The position numbers were made by a program, and so were the translations under genes. Below the pieces are notes generated by a model. The model did not search any database. It was not told the origin of the DNA and saw nothing but the letters and a program-made list of their open reading frames with translations. 64,000 nt of DNA, taken from positions 124,001 to 188,000 of the forward strand of contig SWBL01000022.1 in the NCBI GenBank assembly GCA_024195585.1, in the 5' to 3' direction. Below, piece after piece: positions 54,901 to 64,000 of the stretch (positions are counted from its first letter, which is position 1; every line of letters starts with the position of its first letter). Origin of the DNA: Aureobasidium sp. EXF-3400 (Eukaryota; Ascomycota; Dothideomycetes; Dothideales; Saccotheciaceae).

Positions 54901-55880
54901 ACAGTGCCTCTTCATCTTCCAGTTTGTGTTGTAGAGTCAGCTGTTCGACAACGTGCTCAGATGATTCTGTACCCTCCGCATTTGCTATCTCCGTAGCTTG
55001 AGCAATGGCTTCTAGAGTCCTTGTGGCGGCAGGGGAAGGCGACTTGGACGGTTCTTGTAGAGCACCTGGTTCGTTTTCCATGAATGAGTTGAGAGCTTTC
55101 ACCATCAGGGTGCCTCTACGCTGTTCTGCGCGTGCCTTTAGCATTTCCAAATGCTCCATGACCAAGGATCCCATCTCCTGGATGAATCGTACATCCTTCT
55201 TCTTGAGACCGTCTCGAGGGCTGTCGTCCAACACACAGAAAGCGCCAATGTTGAAGCCTTTTGCAGTGGTGATGGGGACACCAGCATAAAACCGGGCTTT
55301 GATGCCTCCAGTGACATATGGTTGGTTACGGAACCTCGAATCCTCGCGAAGATCGTTGACAATGTGTATGCTTGTTGCGTTCTCATCGTTGGCGTTACTG
55401 CCGTGGTTGGTCGGTAGATTGATCGTATCCCCACAAACAGCGAAGCTACGGGGAATCTTGGTCATGCCTAACCAGAGTTTGTCTCCTTTGTCGTGGATGT
55501 CATCGTCTTCGAAAGACAAGGTCTGAGTAGCTTCGCCGAGGATATATGCATGCTGACTGTCGAAGCAAAAGATCATGGCCCGCCTGGCCTTCAGACGGAG
55601 GGCGGCAAGTTGGCAAAATGCAGTCAAGGCTTTGTCCGTGGAAGAGGTCGGGTTGTGCTCTGCAATAGATTCGGGAGAATTGGGGTCGGTCCATCTGATA
55701 TCGGGTCCAGCGAGTATTCGAAGCGGCTCATAATAGCTAGAAGGATCTTAATTCTGATGTCCGCGGGAAAGTGGAATTTGACTTCTGTCAAACCAACCTG
55801 TAGAACTCATGTTCGCGTTTCCTCTCATAACGTGCTCTCTCTTGAGCGCTCATGGCTTCGACGTCGACTGTGGCAGACAT
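51941..55880 (-). CDS. Hybrid histidine kinase with GAF domain
   Basis: Three exons (55880-55798, 55736-52388, 52330-51941) give 1273 residues. The N-terminus (MSATVDVEAMSAQERARYER, then EFYSYYEPLRILAGPD) is followed by a GAF-type sensor at ~90-235 (GDTINLP, ITTAKGFNIGAFCVLDD). The HisKA box SSISHELRSPLHGILG places the phospho-acceptor at about His620. The ATPase domain follows with NLINNALKYTERG, DSGKGI and GTGLGMSMVAKIVKNLGG. The C-terminal receiver has LLLVDDN, Asp1196 in VVLMDISMPIMDG, ALTG and LTKP. The protein should autophosphorylate and relay phosphate to an Ypd1-type carrier feeding HOG or Skn7 signalling. No membrane helices, so it is probably cytosolic. The signal sensed is unknown. 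Confidence 0.95.
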
Positions 55881-56897
55881 GGCTGTTCAAGTCCGAAGGC
55901 TAACCCATGGACTCTATTTGGTCCAGTTTCTACGAAGGACGATTCAAGATACCTAGAAGAAAGAAACCGAGGCATATGCCAAGCTGTTTGTGACCCTAGG
56001 CGCATGTTGATGGCTCATGCGTGTCCCAGATTGCGTTGTTGACACGATCAGACCCTGAACCGAGGGCAGCTGCCAGCCACTGGCGATTGCCGGGTATTCT
56101 ACTCTAACATGCTTCCTTCTTCAGGTAAAGTATGGTGTACGTACTCGATAGGCGCAATTGGGAGCCAGAGATCGACGATGCCACACCAATAGGTGGAAAT
56201 GCTCCACCCAAGCCTCGGGATTAGGGTCCGGGATTGCCTATCGGTCATGGCACTCGCGTCAGTATAACGTAGGCCTAAAGGAAACGACAAGTTCCTGAAC
56301 TGCCGTTTCGCACAACTCTCGGCATAGAACGTCCAAAAACATCCAAGCATCGCTTTTCGCGCGACGATCGCGAGTGACAGACAGGCAGAGCCTCACGCGT
56401 CGACATAAAAGTATGTTTGACGACCGTTCATCCGATGCTCGGGTATACTTGCCGCAACGCCACTACCACGTAATGAGGCTCGTGTCAACCTCAAGGGGGG
56501 CCTAACAACGCCCTGTGCCTTGATTTTTTCTCTTCCTTGCTCGCGGCCATCGCGGCTGCAGTTTGCTGGAAAGAGACTCGTGCTTGCACTTGACTGAACG
56601 GACTTCTTGGAAGTTGGAAAAGAACAACGTACGTGTGCACACCCACCAGATAAGGATCAGCGGAGGAATTGTCTCCGTCAATCGCGGTATCAACTGGCAA
56701 ATCGTGCGGACGGAGAACGCCCGGGTATAACGTGTTCGGCTGCAGATGGTTGGAAAGGGATTAGATACAGACTAAAATATGCATGATAACCAAGATATAA
56801 CGGATATGCCACAAAGGAAACAGAAAGCGGTCATCCCCATATGTTCATTCACGACGCCTTTCGTTAAGCATACAAAGTGGGAGTCAGGTGGGTGGCC
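55881..56897. other. Intergenic region, no gene seen
   Basis: About 1 kb between the kinase 5' end and the Lon 3' end on the same strand. Short frames only (for example 56099-56350 and 56491-56700 minus), none with a domain. Confidence 0.5.
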
Positions 56898-59666
56898 CTA
56901 CAAGCGACTCTCAAGACCATCCCACTGTCGCTCGCCTGGCCAGTGGTCATCAGGCCAAACTTGACGCATGGCTTCCCAAATGTGACCGACATGGCAGATC
57001 TCAAGGCCTGAAAGAACTTCTTCAGGCAAATCCTTGACATCTTTCTTGTTGGCGTTTGGTAATAGGACCTTCTTGACGCCAGCGCGAAGAGCACCAATCA
57101 ACTTCTCTTTGATACCGCCGACAGGAAGTACCTTACCACGTAGACTGAATTCACCAGTCATGGCGACTGTGGGTGGGACAGGCTTGCCGCTGAAAAGACT
57201 GACAAGTGCAATTGTGTGTGCCAACCCAGCAGAAGGCCCGTCCTTGGGTATGGCACCGCTTGGACAGTGTACATGGATGCTGCGACTCTTCATGATGTCC
57301 TCGGTAGGGTCGTGTGTCAATGCGAGTTCGAAAGCATGGGCTTTAACCCATGTCAGCGCGACCTCGACAGATTCTTTGAGCACATCACCGAGTTTGCCGG
57401 TGAGCTGCACACGACCAGAGCCAGGCATGTCTGCCACCTCAATGAACAGAATGCTACCCTGACTGCCAGAGCTGTAAGCTACAAGACCTGTGACGACTCC
57501 TGGACGTGATGTGGTAGCTGCAATTTCTTCCTCAAAGCGTTCAATGCCCAGGATCTCTTCCAGATCATCCATTCGTACCGTCGAACTGTAAGACGAAGCG
57601 GAGCTAGAGTCGGAGGCTTCTGCATAGGCGACAGCCTTGCTGCGACAAACAGAACCTATCTCACGCTCGAGATTACGTACACCAGCTTCTCGGGTGTAAG
57701 AAGTGATGATCTTGTCAAGGACATCTTCAGCAATCGTAACCTGGTCGTGATCAAGGCCGTTGGTAGTAATCTGTTTCGGGATCAGATGACGATTGGCAAT
57801 GTGTCGCTTCTCAACTGTCGTATATCCTGGCAGTTGGATGGTCTCCATTCTGTCGAGCAACGGTGCTGGTATTGTGTCGAGCGAGTTCGCCGTGGCAATG
57901 AACAAGACCTTACTGAGATCGATAGGAATGTTGACATAGTGGTCAGTGAAGCTGTTGTTCTGTTCAGGATCCAAGACTTCGAGCATAGCAGCTGAAGGAT
58001 CACCATGGTGGCTTGATGTGCCAATCTTGTCGATCTCATCCAGCAAGAAGACAGGATTTGAGACTCCGACCTTCTTAAGGCCGCTGACGACCAAACCAGG
58101 CATTGCTGCGACGTATGTTCGACGATGTCCACGAATCTCTGCTTCGTCTCTTACACCACCGAGAGAAATTCTGTGGAACTTACGACCCAGTGCAGTAGCA
58201 ACTGACTTGGCCAGACTGGTCTTTCCTACGCCCGGTGGTCCCACAAGCAGCAAGATGGGTGACTTGTCGACCATACGCTTCTTGTCCAATATCTTGACCT
58301 CCTCTGGTGTTTGTTCGAGCTTCTTTTGAGAAGTCTCGGCATCCTCAGGCTTGTTGGACGAATTTGCCTCCTCAGTAATCTTGTCAATTTGAGCTTGCAG
58401 GTTTGCATTGACTTGCTGCTTGAGCTTCAAGACAGCCAAGTACTCAAGTAGTCTCTTCTTGATCTTGTCAAGGCCATAGTGATCATCGTCTAGTTGCTTG
58501 CGCGCTCGAGACAGGGTTGCGGGATCAAGCTTATCTTCAGTAAACTTGGTCCAGGGGATCTCAGCGAGATTCTCAAGATAGGTTCTGCAAACCTGGTAGT
58601 CTGCCTGGGCAGGGTTCATCTTAGAAAGTCTCTTGAGCTCTCGATCAGCAACCTTGGCGGCCTCGGGAGACAGTTTGGCCTCATCAAGACGCTTCTTCAG
58701 TTCGTCAATCTCGTTAGGTTCTTCCTCATCGGAAGGTTTGCCGAGACCGAGGGGTGAACCAGGACGGCTGCCGGGCGTACCGCCTCCAAATCTCTTAATC
58801 AGTTGTTGGCGACGCATACGTGCGGCTTGATCTGAATCACCATCGCTATCTGGGACAGCAGTCTGGATAGACATGATACGATTGTTGCCCTGGATGCTTG
58901 AGACATTCCGTTGCAGTAGGTCGACAGCACGCTCAAGACGGAGCTTGATTGGGAGAGCAGATATAATGCGCAGTTTGTCCTCCTGGGAACACTCGATAAT
59001 GTTTGTCATGAAGTCAGCCAGGACGCCAGCTTCTTGTAAGTCTTTTCTAACGATGAAGAGTTCAAGGCGGCGGGCGAGGAGTGGCGATAACGAAGTAGGT
59101 GGAGCACGTGGTAGGAGCGATGAGAGTCTGATCAGGGCGAGCAGTTCACGAGAGAGTTGCTTGAGTTCGGCGAACAAAGCCTGGACCTCCTGGTCCGACT
59201 CGTCGACATGTTGATCGGTATGGACCGAGACGTCTGCCTCGAAGTATGGGCGATCCTTGACAAAGGAGTTGACCTGGAAGCGGCTCACACCCTCAACTAC
59301 AAGAGCCAACTCGCCTCTTCTCTTTCCCTGGACACCAGAAACCTTTGCGAGGGTACCGATGGAGAACAGCTGATCTTTGGTGGCCTGAGCAGGGTTGATG
59401 CCGGCGATGGGGCGAGCATTGGAGTCTTTGGCATCGTCGAGCAGTTTCTGGCCATCACGACTGAGATAGGGAGAGTTGACAGGGAGACATCCGACACTGA
59501 TCGAGTTGTGATCGGGATTGGGAGTGGCAGCTTTGCTGTAGATGTTTGCGAGGATGGCGGCGATATCGCCACGACCCTGAAGCGGAATGCGGAGAGTGAG
59601 GCCTGGTAGGAGGACAGATCCCTCTGCCAGCGGGATTATGGGTAGAGTTGTCGTCTGGGGAGACAT
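56898..59666 (-). CDS. LON2: Peroxisomal Lon protease
   Basis: A single-exon 922-residue ATP-dependent protease. The N-terminal LON substrate domain spans ~10-260 ([15 protein letters not shown]). The AAA+ domain has Walker A GPPGVGKT (Lys482), [24 protein letters not shown] and Walker B FLLDEIDK. The proteolytic domain has the catalytic Ser812 in PKDGPSAG and Lys855 in [10 protein letters not shown]. There is no mitochondrial presequence, and the last three residues are SRL, a PTS1 signal, which together point to the peroxisomal Lon rather than mitochondrial Pim1. The family degrades oxidised matrix proteins and supports peroxisome quality control. An insertion between sensor and AAA+ parts ([20 protein letters not shown]) is low-complexity. 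Confidence 0.95.
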   Translation of the reverse strand: MSPQTTTLPIIPLAEGSVLLPGLTLRIPLQGRGDIAAILANIYSKAATPNPDHNSISVGCLPVNSPYLSRDGQKLLDDAKDSNARPIAGINPAQATKDQLFSIGTLAKVSGVQGKRRGELALVVEGVSRFQVNSFVKDRPYFEADVSVHTDQHVDESDQEVQALFAELKQLSRELLALIRLSSLLPRAPPTSLSPLLARRLELFIVRKDLQEAGVLADFMTNIIECSQEDKLRIISALPIKLRLERAVDLLQRNVSSIQGNNRIMSIQTAVPDSDGDSDQAARMRRQQLIKRFGGGTPGSRPGSPLGLGKPSDEEEPNEIDELKKRLDEAKLSPEAAKVADRELKRLSKMNPAQADYQVCRTYLENLAEIPWTKFTEDKLDPATLSRARKQLDDDHYGLDKIKKRLLEYLAVLKLKQQVNANLQAQIDKITEEANSSNKPEDAETSQKKLEQTPEEVKILDKKRMVDKSPILLLVGPPGVGKTSLAKSVATALGRKFHRISLGGVRDEAEIRGHRRTYVAAMPGLVVSGLKKVGVSNPVFLLDEIDKIGTSSHHGDPSAAMLEVLDPEQNNSFTDHYVNIPIDLSKVLFIATANSLDTIPAPLLDRMETIQLPGYTTVEKRHIANRHLIPKQITTNGLDHDQVTIAEDVLDKIITSYTREAGVRNLEREIGSVCRSKAVAYAEASDSSSASSYSSTVRMDDLEEILGIERFEEEIAATTSRPGVVTGLVAYSSGSQGSILFIEVADMPGSGRVQLTGKLGDVLKESVEVALTWVKAHAFELALTHDPTEDIMKSRSIHVHCPSGAIPKDGPSAGLAHTIALVSLFSGKPVPPTVAMTGEFSLRGKVLPVGGIKEKLIGALRAGVKKVLLPNANKKDVKDLPEEVLSGLEICHVGHIWEAMRQVWPDDHWPGERQWDGLESRL

Positions 59667-59947
59667 GGTTGTGGTCTAGTAAGACGGCCAGATGTAACAG
59701 TGGCCTCCTACTCGTATAGATGAAGATGAACAGAAGACGGATGAGATGATGCGATATGGGATGGATGGTCAATGGCACATGTCATGATATGGTTAATGCG
59801 GAGTGAACGGGCCGAGGTCTTTGTTAAACGCCGATCGACGGACTTAAACTGCCTTGGCGGCGACTCGTGAAACTTTGGACTCGTCAACTTTTGCTGCCTC
59901 TTGACGCCGTCGACCTTCGCTTTGCCTCGCAGACATCAACAACAATC
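59667..59947. promoter_or_regulatory. Divergent promoter shared by Lon and Atp25 genes
   Basis: Only 281 bp separate the two start codons, so both core promoters and 5' leaders must overlap or abut here. No specific factor site was identified. Confidence 0.5.
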
Positions 59948-61978
59948 ATGTCTCTGAGCAGCTGTATACGCCGCTCTATCGCGAGCCGGCTCTCGCCAGC
60001 ATTCGTCCGTCCGTCTTCCGCCTCGATCCTCCGTCCAGCTGCATTGGCCTTCCGTCCCTTCTCACTATCCACAAAGCTCGCCCAAGAACACCAAGAGAAG
60101 CCTGAACACGATGCTCCCGATGCGCCCGCTGCCATTGTCCAGCCAGCCGAACCTGTCGAAGATGCTCAGATTCCCTCATCAACAGAGGTAGAAGCAGTTC
60201 CATGGTACCTACAAGTCGACACTCCTACGCCACAGTCAGCACACCCTTTCGCCGAGCGCCAGAAACTCCCCGAACTGCCCGACACTCCTCCTGCCCTTCT
60301 GCAACCCATCCTTGAGCATGTCTCGGTCGAGCTCGGCTTGGACCATCTTTCGCTGATCGATCTGCGCGAACTCGATCCTCCTCCCGCCCTCGGTGCCAAC
60401 CTTCTTATGGTCATCGGAACCGCCCGCTCAGAAAAGCATCTCCATGTTTCTGCTGATCGCTTGTGCCGCTGGCTGCGTACTGAGCATCGTCTGACTCCTT
60501 ACGCCGACGGTCTGCTTGGTCGCAACGAACTCAAGCTCAAGTTGAGGCGCAAGGCCAAGAGAACTCGCTTGCTGAGCGCTGTTGGTGCAAAGGAGACTGC
60601 AAGTCAAGACATCGATGACGGTATCAGAACAGGCTGGGTTTGTGTCAATGTCGGTAGAGTCGAAGGTGGTGCTCTCGAGAAGCCTGCCGAAGAGCTGGAA
60701 AACATTGTCGGTTTCGGCAGCCAATCTTCTGGCTCGAGGATTGTCGTACAGATGATGACCGAGGAGAAGAGAGGCCAAATTGATCTCGAGACACTATGGA
60801 GCGGTATCCTCAGGCGTTCCATCAAGGCCAAGACTGACAAGGACCAAGACGTCGACGATGCAGAGAAGCGTGTGCGTAGTGGCTTGCTGCTGGAGGAGTC
60901 GTCCGAAACACCTGGTGCTTACCGCTACCGTCCTCACGCTGCTGACTATCCCAGCGGACAACAGGCCCGAGCATTCCACTCGGCCGCCAAACCATCAACA
61001 CAACAAGGTGCGCAAGTCTCAACATCTACTCAAATCAACCCCCAATCTGACAGACTCGTTCAAAGTGCCCTCATCCTGAACCACATGGTTGACCATCTCA
61101 AAACCATGAACCAAAGCGATGCTTGCCAGGCACTTGGTAGAGACAGCAAAGACCAGGAGTCCACTCCTTTTCTCCAAGCCTTCTACAGCGCCATGCCCAG
61201 ATTCCCAGAGACGATGCATTGGCACGCGCACATCTCGCTGCAATGCTATGCCGTCCGCTTGTGTCATCCTGGCTACTCTTCCACGTGTTTGATTCACGGC
61301 GTGGAAAGTATGCACCTTGCCGGTCTTGTCCCGGACGAAAAGACATACCTAGCCGTGTTGGAGGCCATCATGCTTCTCCCCTCTGGAGAAGTACCAGTTG
61401 CCGAGACTCATATTGACCAAACAACACTGCGACGAGCCCTTGTTGTGCTGGATCGTATGTTTGAAGACGGCTATGATCCGATCAGCAAGTCAGTCTGCCA
61501 GATTTTTTATCAGGCCACCTCTACCAGACCTGCCATGGTCGAGGATTCTCAAAATACCGTGATTGGTACATCTACATCAACAAATCAACAGCCATCTGCT
61601 TTCAATCAACTCACCTCTGCTCTCTCTGTTTATGCTCTTCGCACTGCCGCTCAATCGTCTGCTTGGTCTGACTTCTGGGATGTGTGGCGCTCCTTCCCTC
61701 GCCGCATGTCGCCACGCTCAAGTGATATGTACGTGACCATGTTTGAGAAGGTTGCCGAGATGAACAGCCAGAAGGATGCCATGGATGCCTTGCGACAATG
61801 TGTTCCGGAGATGGTGCGTGAACAACCGGCCGTCAAGTTTGGAGGTCAGGTGGCTGCTGCCATCTTACGTTGTCTTCGCGTTGCAGAACCTCGAGCTGAA
61901 ACATTGGCTAGAGAGGGTAACCGTGGTGAGTGGGCAGTGCTCTATATGCGATGTGCCAAAGCCTTGGAGATGATATGA
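59948..61978 (+). CDS. atp25: Mitochondrial Atp25-like protein (ATP9 mRNA stability / F-ATPase assembly)
   Basis: A single-exon 676-residue protein. The first ~40 residues (MSLSSCIRRSIASRLSPAFV) are rich in Arg and Ser with no acidic residues, a mitochondrial presequence. Residues ~115-280 are the RsfS/Iojap-like domain (HLSLIDLRELDPPPALGANL, MVIGTARSEKHLHVSADRL, ELKLKLRRKAKR, GWVCVNVGRV). The C-terminal half is helical and corresponds to the M-domain that stabilises the ATP9 (OLI1) transcript in yeast Atp25. Fungal Atp25 is cleaved into the two halves after import. The frame is open a little upstream without an ATG. The function is by homology. Confidence 0.9.
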   Translation: MSLSSCIRRSIASRLSPAFVRPSSASILRPAALAFRPFSLSTKLAQEHQEKPEHDAPDAPAAIVQPAEPVEDAQIPSSTEVEAVPWYLQVDTPTPQSAHPFAERQKLPELPDTPPALLQPILEHVSVELGLDHLSLIDLRELDPPPALGANLLMVIGTARSEKHLHVSADRLCRWLRTEHRLTPYADGLLGRNELKLKLRRKAKRTRLLSAVGAKETASQDIDDGIRTGWVCVNVGRVEGGALEKPAEELENIVGFGSQSSGSRIVVQMMTEEKRGQIDLETLWSGILRRSIKAKTDKDQDVDDAEKRVRSGLLLEESSETPGAYRYRPHAADYPSGQQARAFHSAAKPSTQQGAQVSTSTQINPQSDRLVQSALILNHMVDHLKTMNQSDACQALGRDSKDQESTPFLQAFYSAMPRFPETMHWHAHISLQCYAVRLCHPGYSSTCLIHGVESMHLAGLVPDEKTYLAVLEAIMLLPSGEVPVAETHIDQTTLRRALVVLDRMFEDGYDPISKSVCQIFYQATSTRPAMVEDSQNTVIGTSTSTNQQPSAFNQLTSALSVYALRTAAQSSAWSDFWDVWRSFPRRMSPRSSDMYVTMFEKVAEMNSQKDAMDALRQCVPEMVREQPAVKFGGQVAAAILRCLRVAEPRAETLAREGNRGEWAVLYMRCAKALEMI

Positions 61979-62502
61979 AGAACGAGTGGTTTGTTGTTTT
62001 ATGCTCGGGTCCTCTGACGATGCTTATGACTTTATCTTTCTTTTCAGCATTATACCCATCCTCTTATGTATCAATAATCGATCTCATCTCTAGTATTATA
62101 TCACTTCTTGCAATATCACTCTGTCAATCAACAAGCCGACCTCGGAGCTCGGACATGTCGGCCGAACTTGTCAAACACCACTCTGGAACCCTGGAGATGT
62201 GGAGAAATCGATTCTTCCCCACCATGACCACCCGTCCCACTTTGCCGTGACGAAAGATGTAGCTTCATACCGCGCGGACGTGCCGTTGTCTATAACCGTA
62301 AATGTCTGTGTGTACGGTTATGGGAAGCGGCTTTTGAGTCTTTTGACTTGATTCGGTCGTAAGCGGTCGAGTATTTCTTGTGTCTGACCTTCCTTTTTAC
62401 TTTACCTTACTCTGATCGCTCAATATCCTGCACTTTCTACTTTTTTGAACCGTGGGTATAGCTTGATACAATAGTTTGATTGATCAGTACAACACCGTCA
62501 AC
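61979..62502. other. Intergenic region, no gene seen
   Basis: About 0.5 kb between two plus-strand genes. Contains the Atp25 3' UTR and the monooxygenase promoter; nothing distinct seen. Confidence 0.5.
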
Positions 62503-63892
62503 ATGTCGAACAACGTCAAGAACATGCATATTTGCATCGCCGGCTCAGGTATGTAGCCCATCATCCTCCTCCCTCGAGCTCTCCACTGACAAGGTCACAG
62601 GTATGGGCGGCCTCGCCTGCGCCCTCTCCCTCGCCCGTCAAGGCTTCACCAAAATCTCCGTCTACGAATATGCCTCCAACCTCGGATTCGTGGGTGCAGG
62701 CATCCAACTAGCACCCAACATGGCACGCATCCTGGACCGCTTGAACGTCTGGGCACCCATCCAAGCCGAAGCCGTAGACCTCAAAGACACCTCTATCCGC
62801 CAAGGTTCCTCAGATGCCGAACTCGCAAATGTGAAACTGGGTTACGTGAAAGATACATATGGATACCCGCATATGGTGGGACATCGCTCGAATTTGGCTG
62901 GAGAAATGTACAAAGGGTGTCAAGAGGAGGACGCAAACATCACATTCAACTTTTCGCATTCGGTGCAAAAGGTACACTCGTGGAGTCCGAAAGTCAAGTT
63001 TGAAGTCAAGCCTAGGGATGGAGAGGCATATGATGTGGAATGCGATGTTCTTCTTGGAGCCGATGGTGTCAAGTCCAACATTCGCGATCAGATGCTGGAG
63101 TTGCTAAACATCGATGCCAAAGTAGAGGATTCAGGACAAGCAGCTTACAGAATCATGCTTAAGAGAGAGGATATGGAACACGACCCCGAACTACTCGAGC
63201 TCATCGATGCAGAGAGAGCGACTAGATGGATTGGCGAACGCCGCCATATCATCGCTTACCCAGTTTCCAACAACACCATCTACAACCTTAGTACCGCACA
63301 GCCTGATGTCAATTTCGCTGCTGCACCTTCAGCTACCTATACGACCAAGGGAAGCAAGAAGGAAATGCTGGACGTGTACTCTGATTTCTGCCCTAAGGTG
63401 CAGAAGATGCTGAACATGGTGCCTGAAGGCGAAGTCTGCGAGTGGAAGTTGAGAGTACATGCTCCCCTACCCACCTGGGTACATGGAAACATGGCTTTGG
63501 TGGGTGATGCCTGTCACCCCACTCTGCCGCATTTGGCACAAGGAGCAGCTCAAGCCATTGAAGATGGAGCAGTATTGGGAGTTGTGTTGGGCAAGTTGCC
63601 TGATACAAGTGCTGAGAGCATCAACAAAGCACTGAAAGTGTATGAGGAGTTGAGGAAGAGTAGAGCTGAGGGTCTGGTTGCGTTGGCCGCGGCGAATGGA
63701 AAGGAAATGCATCTGGGTGATGGAGCGGCCAAGGAGGCCAGAGATGCAGCATTCAAGGCTATCAGAGAAGGCACAGAGGGAGCCAAGGTTCCAGACAGGT
63801 GGGCGGATGCTGATGTGCAGAAGATGATTTATGGGTGTGATATTTGGAAGGAGGCTGAAGAGCAGTTTAACACTTTGTTCGCTGCTGCTTAA
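62503..63892 (+). CDS. FAD-dependent monooxygenase (salicylate hydroxylase-like)
   Basis: Two exons (62503-62548, 62601-63892) give 445 residues. The 52-nt intron interrupts the dinucleotide-binding loop, and the join restores CIAGSGMGGLACALSLARQG (GxGxxG). Further class-A flavin hydroxylase motifs are LLGADGVKSNIR (DG motif) and ALVGDACHPTLPHLAQGA (GD motif, FAD ribityl contact), followed by EDGAVLG. There are no membrane helices or signal peptide. The family uses NAD(P)H, FAD and oxygen to hydroxylate aromatic rings; salicylate, hydroxybenzoate or a metabolite intermediate are all possible. Length is normal and no key residue seems missing. ATG 62503 is preceded by CAAC and gives a canonical N-terminal strand. 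Confidence 0.92.
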
Positions 63893-64000
63893 ATATTTAT
63901 GGTCACGTATAACGATCGAATCTCTCAGTGTAAGACATAGTGCTGTGCAAACAGAAGAGTAAACCATCGTGGAAGCGTGAGTGTAAATTTGCTGCTTGAA
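63893..64000. other. 3' flank at window end
   Basis: About 100 bp downstream of the monooxygenase; nothing seen. Confidence 0.5.

Noticed and set aside
1..64000. CRISPR arrays, operons, ribosome binding sites and riboswitches
   Set aside because: The sequence is eukaryotic; no regularly spaced direct repeats of CRISPR type and no thiamine or other riboswitch core were seen.

Overview
The window is nuclear DNA of a filamentous ascomycete (Pezizomycotina). The signs are many short spliceosomal introns (about 45-66 nt) with CTAAC/CTAAT-like branch points, compact genes on both strands, one nuclear tRNA-Gly, and typically fungal proteins: a QutR-type repressor, a Zn2Cys6 regulator, an RTA1-like membrane protein, a DUF3431 protein, a hybrid histidine kinase, a peroxisomal Lon and Atp25. 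A Dothideomycetes-like source is a guess; no marker here fixes genus or species. Exon joins come from splice signals, phase and family continuity, not from transcripts.

Layout. 0-9.3 kb: the 5' part of an amino-acid transporter running off the left edge, a PrxQ/BCP peroxiredoxin, an Ecm25-like RhoGAP, tRNA-Gly(GCC), a tRNA-like relic beside a long hairpin, and a small membrane protein. 9.6-19.1 kb: chorismate synthase, an RTA1-like protein, a Zn2Cys6 transcription factor, and a QutR-like protein built from catalytically damaged shikimate-pathway domains. 19.1-22.4 kb is gene-poor. 22.4-32.5 kb: a Ser/Thr-rich secreted protein, a flavodoxin-fold reductase with a zinc ribbon, a CE1-type esterase carrying four apple/PAN-like modules, and a Pho84-like transporter. 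33.3-47.7 kb: an unrecognised multi-exon protein, a DUF3431 protein, an APC amino-acid permease with a 10-nt microexon, a wax-synthase-domain acyltransferase, a small secreted protein and a GPI-type aspartic protease.

48.4-51.6 kb is an accessory-looking island. It holds orphan minus-strand ORFs, in-frame 15-bp and 18-bp tandem repeats, and a 212-bp inverted-repeat element. A second, diverged copy of that element, also exactly 212 bp, lies inverted at 25.9 kb. This looks like a MITE family and is the clearest undescribed structure in the window.

51.9-63.9 kb is ordinary core genome: a GAF hybrid histidine kinase, peroxisomal Lon and mitochondrial Atp25 sharing a short divergent promoter, and a FAD-dependent monooxygenase. 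Links between neighbours are weak. Chorismate synthase and the QutR-like protein are both related to the shikimate/quinate pathway and lie 6 kb apart, but the quinate catabolic genes are not in the window.
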